Origin: Ceratotherium simum simum
Lineage: Eukaryota; Chordata; Mammalia; Perissodactyla; Rhinocerotidae
Length of the DNA: 64,000 bases
Assembly (NCBI RefSeq): GCF_000283155.1
Contig: NW_004454173.1
Span: 4,689,971-4,753,970 of the forward strand
Direction: 5' to 3'
The notes beneath the pieces were generated by a model. It was not told the DNA's origin and did not search any database. It saw nothing but the letters and a program-made list of their open reading frames with translations. Every line of letters begins with the position of its first letter. The first letter of the stretch is position 1. The translations under genes and the position numbers were made by a program. Shown in pieces: positions 13,001 through 24,479 of this stretch.

Positions 13001-15700
13001 AAGAATTTGGTTCAGTGTAAGATGATCCTAGTGATATGCTAATCCCTTTTTCTGCCTGGTGCTGCCTGAAGCTTGTGTCTAACATTTTTTTCAACCGTAT
13101 GACAATAAAAGTTCTGGCAACAAAAGAAATAAATGGGCAGCTAAAGAAGGTATAGCTCAAACACATGGCAGGCCGGCTCTCCCCTCTCCTTCTGGCTGCT
13201 CTTTTGTAGACTGCAGTTTGGGATCCTCAAGTCAATAGCCGAAATCCAGCCACCTTAGCAACTTAGTATGACACCCAAGCCCTCTCTCTTTACATTCATG
13301 AATAGTCAGCACCCAGCAGACAAAATAGAACTAATCTTTTTTGACAGAATTGTTCAATTTTAGAGGAAAAGCTTTTGAGTCTTCCACACATTTGCAGAAT
13401 ATGAGACAACAATGGCTGCAATCAAATTTTAAAAACAACAGTGGCCAACAGGGCTGGAAAAAAGTCTCATTGAATTAAATAGCACATTCAGTCAGTCCCA
13501 GTGGTCATAAACTTGGGGCAAACATTAATTTTAATACATGAAAGAGAGAGATAAACGGAGAAGGTCTCCCACAGCCCTGTTCTGGGCTTCATGCAGTAAT
13601 TCCTTCTGCTATGATACACATATAACTTTTTCAATCTCCTTTTTATTTTTCTTTTGCTTAGACTAATGCAAATGTTTCTTCTCTCTCTAAAATAATTTTG
13701 TTGGGGAGGGGGCAATGAGTTTCAGTTTAAAATGCTTTTTATCCAGCAGTCTTTTGTCCTCATTTGAAAGCAATTTTTCAATTTAGAAATCCTGTAATGT
13801 ACCAGTCACTTACAAGTCTAACATGTGCTGAAAATGAATCTTCTCTCCAATCCCACCCCTCCCCATTTAATACGAGGCGTCTATGTACCTTTGGAGACAA
13901 TATGAACAACAAGAAAAATCTACCCAGTTCATGGCAAAAACAGAAGTTAGCAACATGGTCCATGCAGCTGCAACATTGTATTTAAAATTCAGTTTCCTCA
14001 TAGGAAGAGGGCTAATCCTGCCCCGGTAATTCCCTACAGCCAAAATGTGCCCCCTCCCCTAGTGACAGTGCAATGCAAAGACACTAGCACGCTTATCTTG
14101 CCTAACCAGATGGCCGACTTGGATCAATGCACACACGCCACGATCAATGGGAGAGATAAAGAATTAGGAAAACACTGGTACATGCTCCCAGAAAGCTTGT
14201 ACACTGCATAATTATTTTATGATTCTACACATGGCTACATGTGATACTGAAGTAGAGAAGGAAAGGATAATTAGAGTGCCAGGAAGAATTTTGTAGTAGA
14301 CTACACTTTGTCTGTCAGCACTTCCCACTCTAGCGAACTCACTGCCCTTATCTGAAAGTGAATTTAGAAAACATGAGCAAAAATGTCAGGGAAGGTATTT
14401 CCATTTTTGCCAGGTCCTGTTATGTCCCAAAGTTGAGTTCAAAGCCTGGGGAGGCTTGCTGGGATGTGGATATGCCTCTCGTCATTAGCCACCCCCGGTG
14501 CTCCAGCCAAGGAAACCCACCAGATAATATTTGTGTGTGTGATGCAGATTGTAACCAGGAAGAATTGTGTCTCCAAGTGATTCAGTCAAGTTCATTCAGT
14601 AAAATAGAGCAGAACGAGTCACTCCCTTAATTTCTGTTTCCTGATTGGCTAACCAAAGCAATGTTTTTGAGCAGGTTAGTTACACACTTCAAACTAAGAA
14701 CAAACAATATGGACCTACACCCTTGTTAACCATCCAGTTTATAAAGAAAGTATGTGAGGGTCTGAAGCTGGCACACTGCCGCTTTATTCTGAATTCAGAC
14801 CAAGATCATAAACCAGAACAATAAACGGCGCTGATCCTCCACTGTGGCAGTGTTTTCATCAGGAAGAAGAAAATGCTCCTTCAGCTCCTAGCACACGATG
14901 GGTGCTTACTAAATGATCATATTATTATTGCAAATAACATTAATAAAAATCTTTTACCCTGTACTATTCCAAAATTGTGTTCTTTTACCACCTTGCATTA
15001 GATGCAATTAAAAGTAGTATTAGATTCTCCTTTGGATTTAAGACTCAGCTGGCATGCTAATTAAAACATTCAATGAACTTTTTACACCATTTCTTATGTA
15101 AAGAGAGACGGGAACTGGAATCCTGAATTAGACACAGCCCTCCACCACAATCAACCTCAAAAACCCCCGTGGGTAAGCTTGTCATTTTAAGTAGTCTATT
15201 ACATTCAGAACACAGTAAGCGTTCAATATCCAAATAATTAAAATTACTATAATTTAATTCCTAAGGATAAATAAAATATAGACTGGGTAAAAATTCAGAG
15301 GGGAAAAAAAGAGATATTGACAATTGTGGAAAGCCATCGTCGTCTCCTTCTATTTTAGTTGGGTTAAGTGTGAAGCGCTGGGTTTTCACACGATTCAGTT
15401 GTTCTCTGCAGAGCTGTTTTGTTATCCCTGCCCCAAACACTTCTCAACCTCAGCACAAAATGGATCTCTTTATATAATTAGCCCTTATCTTTGCTGCTTA
15501 ATCAGATTTAGAGAAATGTCCTGGGTTTGCGGATATGATGCATATTATCACAGCTATTTTTAGTTCAAAACCCTTAAAAAAGCAAGGCTATCATTTTACC
15601 TTTTAGGGCATATTTCCCTTTTCTCTGTGACTCAAAAAGCTAAGTGTAAACATGCCATGCCCTTCCAGCAGTATGGCAGAGGGTTCCTTTTGCTATAAAA
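10016..15700. other. Long repeat-poor stretch (about 5.7 kb)
   Basis: Apart from a possible 60-base MIR/L2 tail near 14885-14940, no transposon was recognised across 5.7 kb, which is long for this window. The DNA is AT-rich, with a GC spike at 10925-11060, a tandem pair of 12-mers 'gtatatatagct' at 11378-11401 and an A run at 12957-12972. No credible exon was found. It could hold conserved noncoding elements. Confidence 0.5.
10925..11060. promoter_or_regulatory. Small GC spike with perfect CRE and GC box
   Basis: A perfect palindromic CRE, TGACGTCA, lies at 11036-11043, four bases from a GC-box-like CCCCGCCCCC (11023-11032). CpG dinucleotides cluster at 10938-11048, in sharp contrast to the AT-rich flanks. 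This combination is typical of small CREB/ATF- and Sp-type promoters or enhancers. The motif order reads CRE then GC box on the minus strand. No downstream gene was recognised. Confidence 0.35.
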
Positions 15701-15702
15701 TA

Positions 15703-15954
15703 CAGTCATGCATTGCATAACGAGGTTTTGGTCAACGACGGACCGAATGTGTGACGGTGGTCCCATAAGATTAGTACCATAGAGCCTACCATAGAGCCCA
15801 TAAGATTAGTACCATTAGAACATAGAGCTAGGTGTGTGGTAGGCTATACCATCTAGGTTTGTGTAAGGACTCTCTGTGATGTTCACACAATGACAAAATT
15901 GCCGAACAATGCATTTCTCAGAGCGTATGCCTGTGGTTAAGTGACGGAAGACTG
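15703..15954 (+). mobile_element. MER2-like (Tigger/pogo group) nonautonomous DNA transposon
   Basis: Begins 'cagtcatgcattgcataac' and ends in the inverted form '...gttaagtgacggaagactg', flanked by TA on both sides (15701-15702 and 15955-15956), as expected for pogo-type insertion. Internal phrases 'tggtcccataagatta' and 'accatctaggtttgtgt' match the MER2 group. A 17-base string is repeated internally at 15764-15780 and 15799-15815. It encodes no transposase. Confidence 0.75.
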
Positions 15955-16039
15955 TAACCGACTCTGCATGTACCGTGCTTTACATCACGCAGCTGAGCTT
16001 TCGGGAAGTAAGGGAACCTCTGCGTGTTGGGGAGGGGAG

Positions 16040-16550
16040 AAATCCATGAGTTAAAACCGGAGCATTTGAGTAGAAAGAGCACTGAGGTTTCTCTGGGGGC
16101 AAGGCTGAGATGGACTCAACTTTGGGCTGGAAACAAGGTGGGTAGTAGACCTGAGTCCCACCATTAAGCCAGAAAGCCTGGGAAGCAGCTGGTTTGCGCT
16201 CAGCACAGTAGTACGCCTGGTTCCCTCAAAAGCAACCCAAATCCTGTCTGGAGTAGAGCATCATCAGGTCAGTCCCCCAGGTTTTCAAGGCATTAAGATG
16301 AATGAAATACAAGCTTCCAATCAAAGCTCACCAATCATACAAGGAAATGATCCTCTATAAGTGTGAGTCAGTGGCAGCCATGAACAACAGCCTTAGATCT
16401 TCTAGGACTGAATAATCAGAATTTGTTAGATATAGAATACAAAATAAACATGTATAAAATGGTTTTAAAAATTAATGTTGGAATCACTAAATAAGTCAAC
16501 CATAAGAGACTATCAAAAATGACAAGACAGGTTTGAAAAAGAGCCAAATG
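16040..16550 (+). mobile_element. Old L1M fragment, 5'/ORF1 region
   Basis: The sense text resembles the 5' region of ancient mammalian L1 elements: 'tggagtagagcatcatcag', 'cttccaatcaaagctcacc', 'gaacaacagccttag' and 'gatatagaatacaaaataaa'. It is highly diverged with no open ORF1. It abuts, in the opposite orientation, the 3' end of the next L1. Confidence 0.5.
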
Positions 16551-16559
16551 GTACTTTCA

Positions 16560-17520
16560 TCTTTTGCAAATGTATCGAGGAATAATTTACAGACAATACA
16601 TTGCACTCATTTGAAGTGTACAAATCAATGAGTTTTGACAGATATATTAGCTGTGAAACCATTACTACAGGCGAGATACAGACTATGTCCATCAGCCTCA
16701 AGGGTTTCCTTGTGCCCCTCTGAAGTAGATCACTCCCTCCACCGCCGGCCAGGGCAACCACTGATTTGGTTTGTGTCACTATAATATACTTTGCATTTTC
16801 TAGAATTTCATATAAAAGGAATCATACATTGTAAACATTTTTGGATCTGGTTTCTTTGACTCAGCATAAAGACTGGGAGTCACTGACTTCATTGTGTATA
16901 ACAGTAGTTCATTTCTTTTTATTAGTAAGTAGGATTCCACTGTTTGGATATATTACTTTTTGTTTATCCATTCGTCAATTAATGGACCTTTGGGTTATTT
17001 CCAATTTTTGGCTATTGTGAATAAAGATGCAATGAACAACCACATAAAAGTCTTTGTGTGGACACAGGTTTCCATTACTTTGGGGTAAACACCCAGTAGT
17101 GGAATGGCTGGGTCATGTGGTAGGTGTACGCTTAACTTTTAAAAAACTGCCAAAAAGTTTCAAAAGTGATTGTACCATGTTACATTCCCACCAGTAGTGT
17201 ATGAGAGTTCCAGTTGCCCCACATCCTCTTCAACACTTGATATGGTCAATCTTTTTAATTTTAGCCACTCTAATGAGTATGTAGTAGTAACTCATTGTGG
17301 TTTTAATTTGCATTTCCCTGAGATGAATGATATACTATTCACCATTCTCTTTTCTTGTTTTGTGAAGTGTTTGTTCAAATTTTTTGCCCATTTAAAACAA
17401 ATTTTTTGTTTGTTTTATTGACTTGCAAGAGTTCTTGATGTATCCTGGATACAAGTCTTTTGTCAGATGGATTGATCTATCTATATCTATCTATTTATCC
17501 ATCCATCTATCTATCTATAG

Positions 17521-17569
<49 letters not shown>

Positions 17570-18850
17570 AATCAATTATATTTTCTCCCATTCTGTGACT
17601 TGCCTTTTTGTTTATTTAATGGTGTGTTTTGAAGGACAAAATTTTTTAAAGTCGAATTTTTCTATTCTTTGTTTTATAGTTTGTGCCTTTTTATGGCTGT
17701 TAACAAATATTTGCCTAATCCAAGTTTGCACAGATTTTTTCTCTTATGTATTGTTTTAGAAGTTTTATAGTTTTGCCCTTTACATGTAGGTCTGTCATCC
17801 ATTTTGAGTTAATTTTAGTGTATGGTGTAAGATAAAAGTTTATCTATCTATCTATTTATTTATTTATTTTTCCCATATAGATTCCAATTGTTCTAGCACC
17901 ATTTGTTGAAAAAGACTTTTCCTTTCTCTGTTGAATTTTCCCAGCATCTTTGTTGAAACATCAATTAACCATATGTGTGTGGGTCTATTTATGGCACTCT
18001 AGTCTGTTCTGTTGATCTATGTGTATATCCTTTCATCAATACCACACTGAATTGATTTTTGTAATTTTATAGTAAGTTGAAATCAGATAGTGATATCCTC
18101 CCATTTTGGTCTTTTTTTTAAGAAAATTGCTTTGGCTATTCCAAAACACTTGCATTTTCTTATGCATTTTAAGAGAAGCTTGCCAATTTCTATAAGATTG
18201 CCTACTGGGATTTTGATTGGTGTTGTTTTGAGTCTATACATCACTTTGGGGATAATTGACATCCTAAGAATGCTAAGTCTTTCAATTCTTGACCATAGTA
18301 TATGTTTCCATTTGTTTAGGACTTTACAAGTTCCTCTCAGTAATGTTCTGCAGTTTTTAGTGCAGGGGTCTTGCACATCTTTTGATGATTTTATTTGTAA
18401 GTATTTTCTGGTTTTGGACACTATTGTAAATGCAATTGATTTTTAAATTTTAATTTTCCAATTGCTTGTGGCCAGTGTAAACATATATAATTGATTTTGT
18501 TATATTACCCTTATATCTTATGATCTTACTAAATTTACTTATTGGTTCCAGTAGCTGTGTTTTAAATTCCTTAGGATTTTCTATATAAATAGTCATGTCT
18601 TTAGCAAATAAATAATTTTATTTTTTCTCATCTAATATTTACGAGATTTATTTATTTGTCTTGCCTTATTGCAATGGCTAGGACTCCCCCAGGACAATGT
18701 TGAATAGAAGCAGTGAGAGCAAGCCTCTGTGCAATGTTCCCCATCTTAACAGGAAAGCATTCAATTCCTCACCATTAAGTATATTAGCTATAGGTTTTCC
18801 ATGGGTGTCCTTTGTCAGATAGAAGAATTTCCCTTTTCCTATTTTGCTGA
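16560..18850 (-). mobile_element. Old L1M element, 3' UTR and 3' half of ORF2, degenerate
   Basis: Reading the minus strand from 18850 to 16560 gives L1 ORF2 (reverse-transcriptase end and C-terminal region) followed by a 3' UTR. The plus strand shows the usual reversed phrases 'ggctattgtgaataaagatg', 'cccaccagtagtgtatgaga' and 'ggcaaccactgatttggttt'. One short minus-strand frame (18083-18421) retains L1-like residues such as WSRIERLSILRMSIIPKV. Elsewhere stops and frameshifts abound. The TCTA microsatellite at 17473-17570 has expanded inside it. The 5' side ends abruptly where the younger L1 begins. Confidence 0.75.
17473..17570. repeat. (TCTA)n tetranucleotide microsatellite
   Basis: About 98 bases of TCTA/CTAT units. 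The first part is interrupted (TTTATCC, ATCC, AGCTA) and the last part is a pure run of about 12 units from 17521. It sits inside the old L1, between the segment matching 'gtcttttgtcagat' and 'ttttctcccattctgtgac'. A shorter related TATC/TATT run lies at 17839-17870. Confidence 0.9.
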
Positions 18851-19968
18851 CAGTTTTTTTTTATTGCAGTAACATTAGTTTATAACATTATATAAATTTC
18901 AGATGTACATCATTATATTTCAATTTCTGAAGAGATTACATCATGTTCACCACCCAAAGACTAATTACAATCCATCACCACACACATGTGCCGAATCATC
19001 CCTCTTGCCTTCCTCCCTCCCCCATTCCCCTCTGGTAACCACCAATCCAATCTCTGTCTCTATGTGATTGTTTGGTGTTATTTTTATCTTCTACTTATCA
19101 GTGAGAGCATATGATATTTGACTTTCTCCATCTGACTTATTTCGCTTAGCATAATACCCTCAAGTTCCATCCATATTGTCACAAATGGCTGGATTTCATC
19201 ATTTCTTATGGCTGAGTAGTATTCCATTGTGTATATATACCACATCTTCTTTATGCATTTGTCCCTTGATGGGCACCTAGGTTGCTTCCAAGTCTTGGCT
19301 ATTGCGAATAATGCTGCAATGAACATATGGGGGCATGTGTCTTTACACATGTGTGTTTTCATGTTCTTTGGATAAATACCCAGCAGTGGAAGAGCTGGAA
19401 CACATGGTAGTTCTATTCTTAATTTTTTTGAAGAATCTACCTATTGTTTTCCATAGTGGCTGCACCAGTTTGCACTCCCACCAGCAGTGCATGAGAGTTC
19501 CCTTCTCTCCACATCCTCTCCAACACTTGTTTCCTGTCTTGTTAATTATAGCCATTCTGACGGGAGTGAGGTGATATCTCATTGTAGTTTTGATTTGCAT
19601 TTCTCTGATAGTTAATGATGTTGAATATCTTTTCATGTTCCCATTGGCCATCTGTATATCTTCTTTGAAGAAATGTCTGTTCAGGTCTTTTGCTCATTTT
19701 TTAATTGGGTTGTTGATTTTTTTGTTGTTGAGATGGATGAGTTCTTTATATATTTTGGATATTAACCCCTTATCAGATATATGGTTTGCAAATATCTTCT
19801 CCCAATTGTTAGGTTGTCTTTTTGTTTTGTTGATGGTTTCCTTTGCTGTGCAGAAGCTTTTTAGTTTGATGTAGTGCTATTTGTTTATTTTTTCTATCAT
19901 TTCCCTTGCCCAATCAGATATGGTACTTGAAAATATATTGCTAAGACCAATGTTGAAGAGCATAGTGC

Positions 19969-20583
19969 CTAGTTTTCTTCTAGAATTTTCATGGTTTCAG
20001 GTCTTACATTCAAGTCTTTAATCCATTTTGAGTTAATTTTTGTGTATGGTGTAAGATAATGGTCTACTTTCATTTTTCTGCATGTGGCTGTCGAATTTTC
20101 ACAACTCCATTTATTGAAGAGACTTTCCTTTCTCTGTTGTATGCTCTTGGCTCCTTTGTCGAAAATTAGCTGTCCATAGATGTGTGGGTTTATTTCTGGA
20201 TCTTGATTCTGTTCCATTGATCTGTGCATCTGTTTTTGTGCCCACACCATGCTGTTTTGGTTACTATAGCTTTGTAGTATATTTTGTAAATCAGGGAGTA
20301 TGATACCTCCAGCTTTGTTGTTTTTTCTCACAATTCCTTTGGCTTTTTGGGGTCTTTTGTTTTCCCATATAAATTTTAGGATTCTTTGTTCTATTTCTGT
20401 GAAAAATGTTGTTGGAACTTTTATAGGGATTGTATTGATTGTATAGATTGCTTTAGGAGGTGTGGACATTTTAACTATGTTGATTCTTTCAATCCAAGAG
20501 TATGGAATATCTTTCCATTTCTTTGTGTCATCTTCAATTTCTTTCAGTAATGTTTTACAGTTTTCGGTGTACAGATCTTTCAC
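19969..20583 (-). pseudogene. L1 ORF2 C-terminal region fragment
   Basis: A 204-codon open piece of L1 ORF2 following the polymerase domain. It carries the family's conserved strings [31 protein letters not shown] and KWIKDLNVRPETMKILEEN. It continues in other frames at 19343-19651 ([19 protein letters not shown]) and 19084-19362, showing at least two frameshifts or stops between pieces. It is part of the same truncated minus-strand L1 and is not a host gene. Confidence 0.88.
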
Positions 20584-20772
20584 CTCTTTGCTTAAGTTTA
20601 TTCCTAGGTATTTTATTCTTTTTGTTGCACCTGTAAATGGGATTGTATTCTTAATTTCTCTTTCTGCTACTTCGTTGTTAGTATATAGAAACGCAACTGA
20701 TTTTTGTATGTTGAGTTTGTATCCTGCAACTTTGCCCTATTCGTTTATTATTTCTAAAAGATTTTTGGTGGA

Positions 20773-21306
20773 TTATTTAGAGTTTTCTATATATAAAATC
20801 ATGTCATCTGCAAATAGTGACAGTTTCACTTCTTCCTTTCCAATTTGGATCACTTTTGTTTCCTTTTCTTGCCTGATTGGTCTGGCTAGGACTTCCAATA
20901 CTATGTTAAATAGGAGTGGTGAAAGTGGGCATCCTTGTCTGGTTCCTGCTCTTAGAGGGATAGGTTTCAGTTTTTCAACATTGAGAATAATATTAGCTGT
21001 GGGTTTGTCATATATGGCCTTTATTATGTTGAGGTACTTTCCTTCTATACCCATGTTATTCAGAGTTTTTATCATAAATGGATGCCGTATCTTGTCAAAT
21101 GCTTTCTCTGCATCTATTGAGATGATCATGTGATTTTTATTCTTCATTTTGTTTATGTGGTGTATCACATTGATTGATTTGCAGATGTTGAACCATCCCT
21201 GCATTCCTAGAATAAATCCCACTTGATCGTGGTGTATGATCTTTTTAATGTATTGTTGTATTTGATTTGCTAGTATTTTTTTGAGGATTTTTGCATCGAT
21301 GTTCAT
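20773..21306 (-). pseudogene. L1 ORF2 reverse-transcriptase fragment
   Basis: A 177-codon open piece of L1 ORF2 within the larger truncated L1. In intact L1 the protein nicks target DNA and copies L1 RNA back into DNA. This piece covers the palm and fingers of the polymerase domain, with AEKAFDK (motif A), [12 protein letters not shown] (motif B) and [12 protein letters not shown] (motif C, FADD). Upstream the frame is broken, and the more N-terminal RT-linker piece survives in a different frame at 21506-21709 ([14 protein letters not shown]). Downstream the C-terminal domain sits in another frame at 19969-20583. Isolated like this it is a relic without function. Similarity to the L1 family is unmistakable; the subfamily is inferred from the shared 3' UTR. 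Confidence 0.9.
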
Positions 21307-21788
21307 CAGTGATATTGGCCTGTAATTTTCTTTTTTTGTGTTGTCCTTGTCTGGTTTTGGTATCAGGGTAATGTTGGCTTCATAAAATGAGTTAGGAAGC
21401 TTTCCTTTCTCTTCAATTTTTTGGTAGAGTTTGAGAGGGCTAGATATTAAGTCTTCTTTGAATGTGTGGTAGAATTCACCAGGGAAGCCATCTGGCCCTG
21501 TATTTTCATTTTTGGGGGAGGTTTTTGGTTACCGTTTTGATCTCCTTACTGGTGATTGGTCTATTCAAATTCTCTATTTCTTCTTGATTCAGTTTTGGAA
21601 GGTTGTATGATTCTAAGAATTTATCCATTTCTTCTAGATTATCCAGTTTGTTGGCATATAGCTTTTCATAGTATTCTCTTATAATCTTTTGTATTTCTGA
21701 GGTGTCCATTATAATTTCTCCTCTTTCATTTCTGATTTTGTTTATTTGAGCCTTCTCTCTTTTTTTCTTGGTGAGTCTAGCTAAAGTG

Positions 21789-22778
21789 AAGATGGAAGTG
21801 AAATGGAAGAGGTAACATTGCTTATTTTATAATTCTGTTTCATAAGCGATAGTAAATTTAAGTATAGCCCTCTCTCCAATCCTTGTACAGTGCCAGGCTT
21901 ACAGTGGGCATTTAATAAAAGGCCTGCTATTTAATTAATTAAAAATACAAATGACAGATTTATTTTAAATCTCCTGTATATGGTGTCACGTTATAGTCAA
22001 ACTTGATTCAGAGCAAGAGAAAAATCCTGATCTAGAAGAAGTCCTGGAGAGTACTGATTATCTATCTGAACATGTCAAAGCAGCCTCAGAGTTAATTTTC
22101 AGGGCTACAACATTTGCAGTGTTCCGGAGATGGCAAAGCCAGAGGTGAAGTGTTTCCCGACGCCCCTACTTTCTTCAGGCTCCGAAGCTAAGGCCAAACT
22201 CGGGCACTAGGATGAAAGCAAAGTAAAACAGCAACATATCTGCACGTCGGAAAACAAAGAGCAGACAAGCAGAGACGGATCCAGCTTTAGAGTCGGGGTA
22301 CCTGCGTTTGTGTTGAGCCTCCACACTGGGCATGACCAGTGTCACCTCAGTCTTTCATAAGAAATAGCAGCATCCCTTCTAAAGAAAAATGATAATTGCT
22401 CAGGGGAAAAAAACATAAAAAGCCCTTCATAGTATTGTTTCAATAACACCCAAATGAAGACCGTATAATTAGGGGTAAACAAACCCAGCTCTGGCTCTCA
22501 ATCTGAAACCAGCCTTCAGGTGTCACTTCTCATTAACTCTGTCATTTCTTCTGTGGCCAGCACTTCTCCTTTGCTTTTCATAAAATAGGTAGGCAGATAG
22601 ATTGACAGACAGACAGACAGATGCATAGAGAGGAATCTGACAAAGGCCATTCAAATATGTGCATTTTTTAGCTCTTCCTTATGTAGGCTATGTCATCCCT
22701 CCTCACTGGCGGTTAGAGGAGGGCAGACAGACACTTAGCACCTGGGATTGAACAGGGAGAAGGAAGACTATGCAGCTA
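21789..22778. other. Mostly unique sequence
   Basis: A short L2-like 3' tail may lie at 21865-21935 ('gtacagtgccaggcttacag'). A short GACA/GATA microsatellite lies at 22590-22624. Otherwise no repeat or exon was recognised. Confidence 0.45.
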
Positions 22779-22779
22779 A

Positions 22780-23008
22780 AGACAATACGCATGGTGGTTA
22801 AGAGCATTGGTTTTAGATTCAGAGAGACCTGGGATCTCAGTTACGGCCCCTCTACACGGTAACAATGTGACATTTGGAAAAGCAGTAACCTCCCCAGTTT
22901 CAGTTTACTGAAAGTACTGATATCTAAGTTTCCAGGTGTGGTAAAGATTAAATGAGATCATATATGCAAAACAGTTAGCCCAGGGCCTGGCACAGAGTCC
23001 TGACAGCC
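22780..23008 (+). mobile_element. MIR SINE, plus orientation
   Basis: MIR order: 'catggtggttaagagcattg', 'agagagacctgggatctcag', 'gtaaagattaaatgagatca' and the tail 'agcccagggcctggcacaga'. Nearly full length with a diverged core. Confidence 0.85.
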
Positions 23009-23009
23009 A

Positions 23010-23225
23010 GCACTGATGTGCCTGATGTGCCAGGAATTATGCTAACTGCTTTGAATGCATTATTTCATCTAATCCTCCAAGTAATCTTTCAGGAGTAGAT
23101 GTGCTTATTATCTCCTCCCTACAGGTGAGGAATCAGAGCTTTAGAGACATTAGATAACTGGCCCAGGAAGGTGGTCGAGCCAGGCTTTGAGTCCATATCT
23201 GGCTGACTCTGACACCTCACTCCTG
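23010..23225 (-). mobile_element. MIR SINE, minus orientation
   Basis: Reverse-complement MIR: 'attatctcctccctacaggt', 'gaggaatcagagctttagag' and 'gaaggtggtcgagccaggct'. It lies back to back with the preceding plus-strand MIR, their tails facing each other. Confidence 0.75.
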
Positions 23226-23259
23226 GCTCCCACATATACTGCAGTCAGATGGTGGGTGC

Positions 23260-23385
23260 TTTGTTTATGGAGGACCCACTATGTGTCTGGAGCGTCACAA
23301 ATTATTCATTTAATACTTACTAAAAAGCCAGTTTTGCCTCTCATTCTACAACTGAGGAAGCCATCAAGAAATGAACTATGACCCT
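23260..23385 (-). mobile_element. MIR-like fragment, minus orientation
   Basis: The text 'attcatttaatacttactaa' followed by 'attctacaactgaggaagcc' is a diverged reverse-complement MIR/MIR3 core. Confidence 0.45.
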
Positions 23386-23519
23386 CAGGTAGGGCAGGCT
23401 TCATGGGTCTGTGACCTGTGCAATTACACAGGACCCTGCACTTAGAGGGCCCCGTGCTTGGTTTAATGCTCTGCTGTTGCCATTTTGAAATCCTTAAGCA
23501 TCTTTGAAGAAGGAGCTCC

Positions 23520-23550
23520 ATATATATATATATATTTTTTTTTTTTTTGC
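23520..23550. repeat. (TA)n plus T run
   Basis: Short alternating TA tract followed by a run of about 14 T. Confidence 0.85.
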
Positions 23551-24060
23551 ATTGGGTTCCTAAGATTAAGCAGTCAGTCCTGCCCTCAAACCGCTGCACT
23601 GCACTTCCCTGGACTGTCGTATTAAAGCCAGAGTGAGGGGTCACTCCTTTCTCTGAGGGCAGCTTCAGTAGCACCATACCCTGAGGATCCTAGAGATAGA
23701 AGCCCACAAATTAAAGTTTGCAAGTACCCCCTAATAACAGGACAGCCTTAGAAAATGAACGGAATGGTAATGGAGTTGGAGGAGGAACTAAACTGTATTT
23801 ACATTGCATTTTTATCAGAACTCTTTAAAGGAAGGGAACTGGCAGCCTCTGCTTGCAAAGTGTTTATGGCAACACCACCACAGATTCACTGCTACAGAAT
23901 GAGGGCCCTGAGATATAGCACGCCCAGACAACACTACCCAGCCCACTAGAACTCTAGGGGAATAATGCCAAACAGATGAGAAAATAAAGGTTTACAGTGG
24001 CACTGTGGCCAAGATGCTGGCTTCATTTAACGTGTGTTGAAGAGTAAGAACTTGCAATTG
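23551..24060. other. Unique sequence, nothing recognised
   Basis: No repeat, RNA gene or credible exon seen. Confidence 0.4.
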
Positions 24061-24069
24061 GGTTCGTTT

Positions 24070-24478
24070 AATATTGGTAGGGGGAGAGCACTTAATTACT
24101 ATCAAACCTTGTCACAAAACACCAAGAACACCTCCAAAAAGGAGGAGAAATGTCAGAGCACCTTCCCTCTGTCCTCTTGGATTCTGTTCTTAGCCTTCTT
24201 TTCTCCCAGCGCAGCAGGCTCTCTCCAGATGGCAGGAAACATGGCTGCTGCGCACCCCAGGCTCGCATCCTCGCAGCTGGAAAACCAAAAGGAAGAGACA
24301 CCATCTCTCTCCCAGCCTCCCTAGATCACATCAGGTGGAAAGGCTCTGACTGGCCCCACATGGGACAAATACACGTTAGATCAATCAACGTGAACAGAGG
24401 GATGAGACTGTGATTGGCCAGTCCTGGGTCACATGTCCACCTATGAAGCCAGAAGTAGGTGAACACACTGATTGGCAG
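24070..24478. mobile_element. Ancient interspersed repeat, family not assigned
   Basis: Phrases such as 'gaggagaaatgtcagagcac', 'aggaaacatggctgctgc' and 'tgattggccagtcctgggtc' are familiar from a medium-reiterated mammalian repeat whose copies share 'gattggcc...gggtcacatg'. I cannot name the family with confidence. Orientation is uncertain. Confidence 0.35.
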
Positions 24479-24479
24479 A

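Larger units (their letters stand above)
18851..21788 (-). mobile_element. 5'-truncated L1 of equine type, about 2.9 kb, ORF2 broken
   Basis: Minus-strand L1: the T run at 18856-18863 is the complement of the poly(A) tail, the 3' UTR covers about 18865-19080 and ORF2 runs up to 21788. Broken minus-strand frames keep L1 reverse-transcriptase features: [11 protein letters not shown] (motif A region), [18 protein letters not shown], and the catalytic FADD at 20803-20814. The C-terminal part has [18 protein letters not shown] near 19470-19540 and [17 protein letters not shown] near 19190-19240. Frames are split at least five times, so it cannot make intact ORF2p. The endonuclease domain, ORF1 and 5' UTR are absent. 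No matching target-site duplication is seen. Confidence 0.9.

Noticed and set aside
17423..17759. Isoleucine/serine/tyrosine-rich frames
   Set aside because: They are translations of the TCTA microsatellite inside an L1.
16040..18850. Twin-primed (5'-inverted) single L1
   Set aside because: The plus-strand 5' piece lies beyond the 3' end of the minus-strand element, the wrong side for twin priming. Two separate insertions are simpler.
18851..21788. A potentially active L1
   Set aside because: ORF2 is broken at several places, and the endonuclease, ORF1 and 5' UTR are missing.
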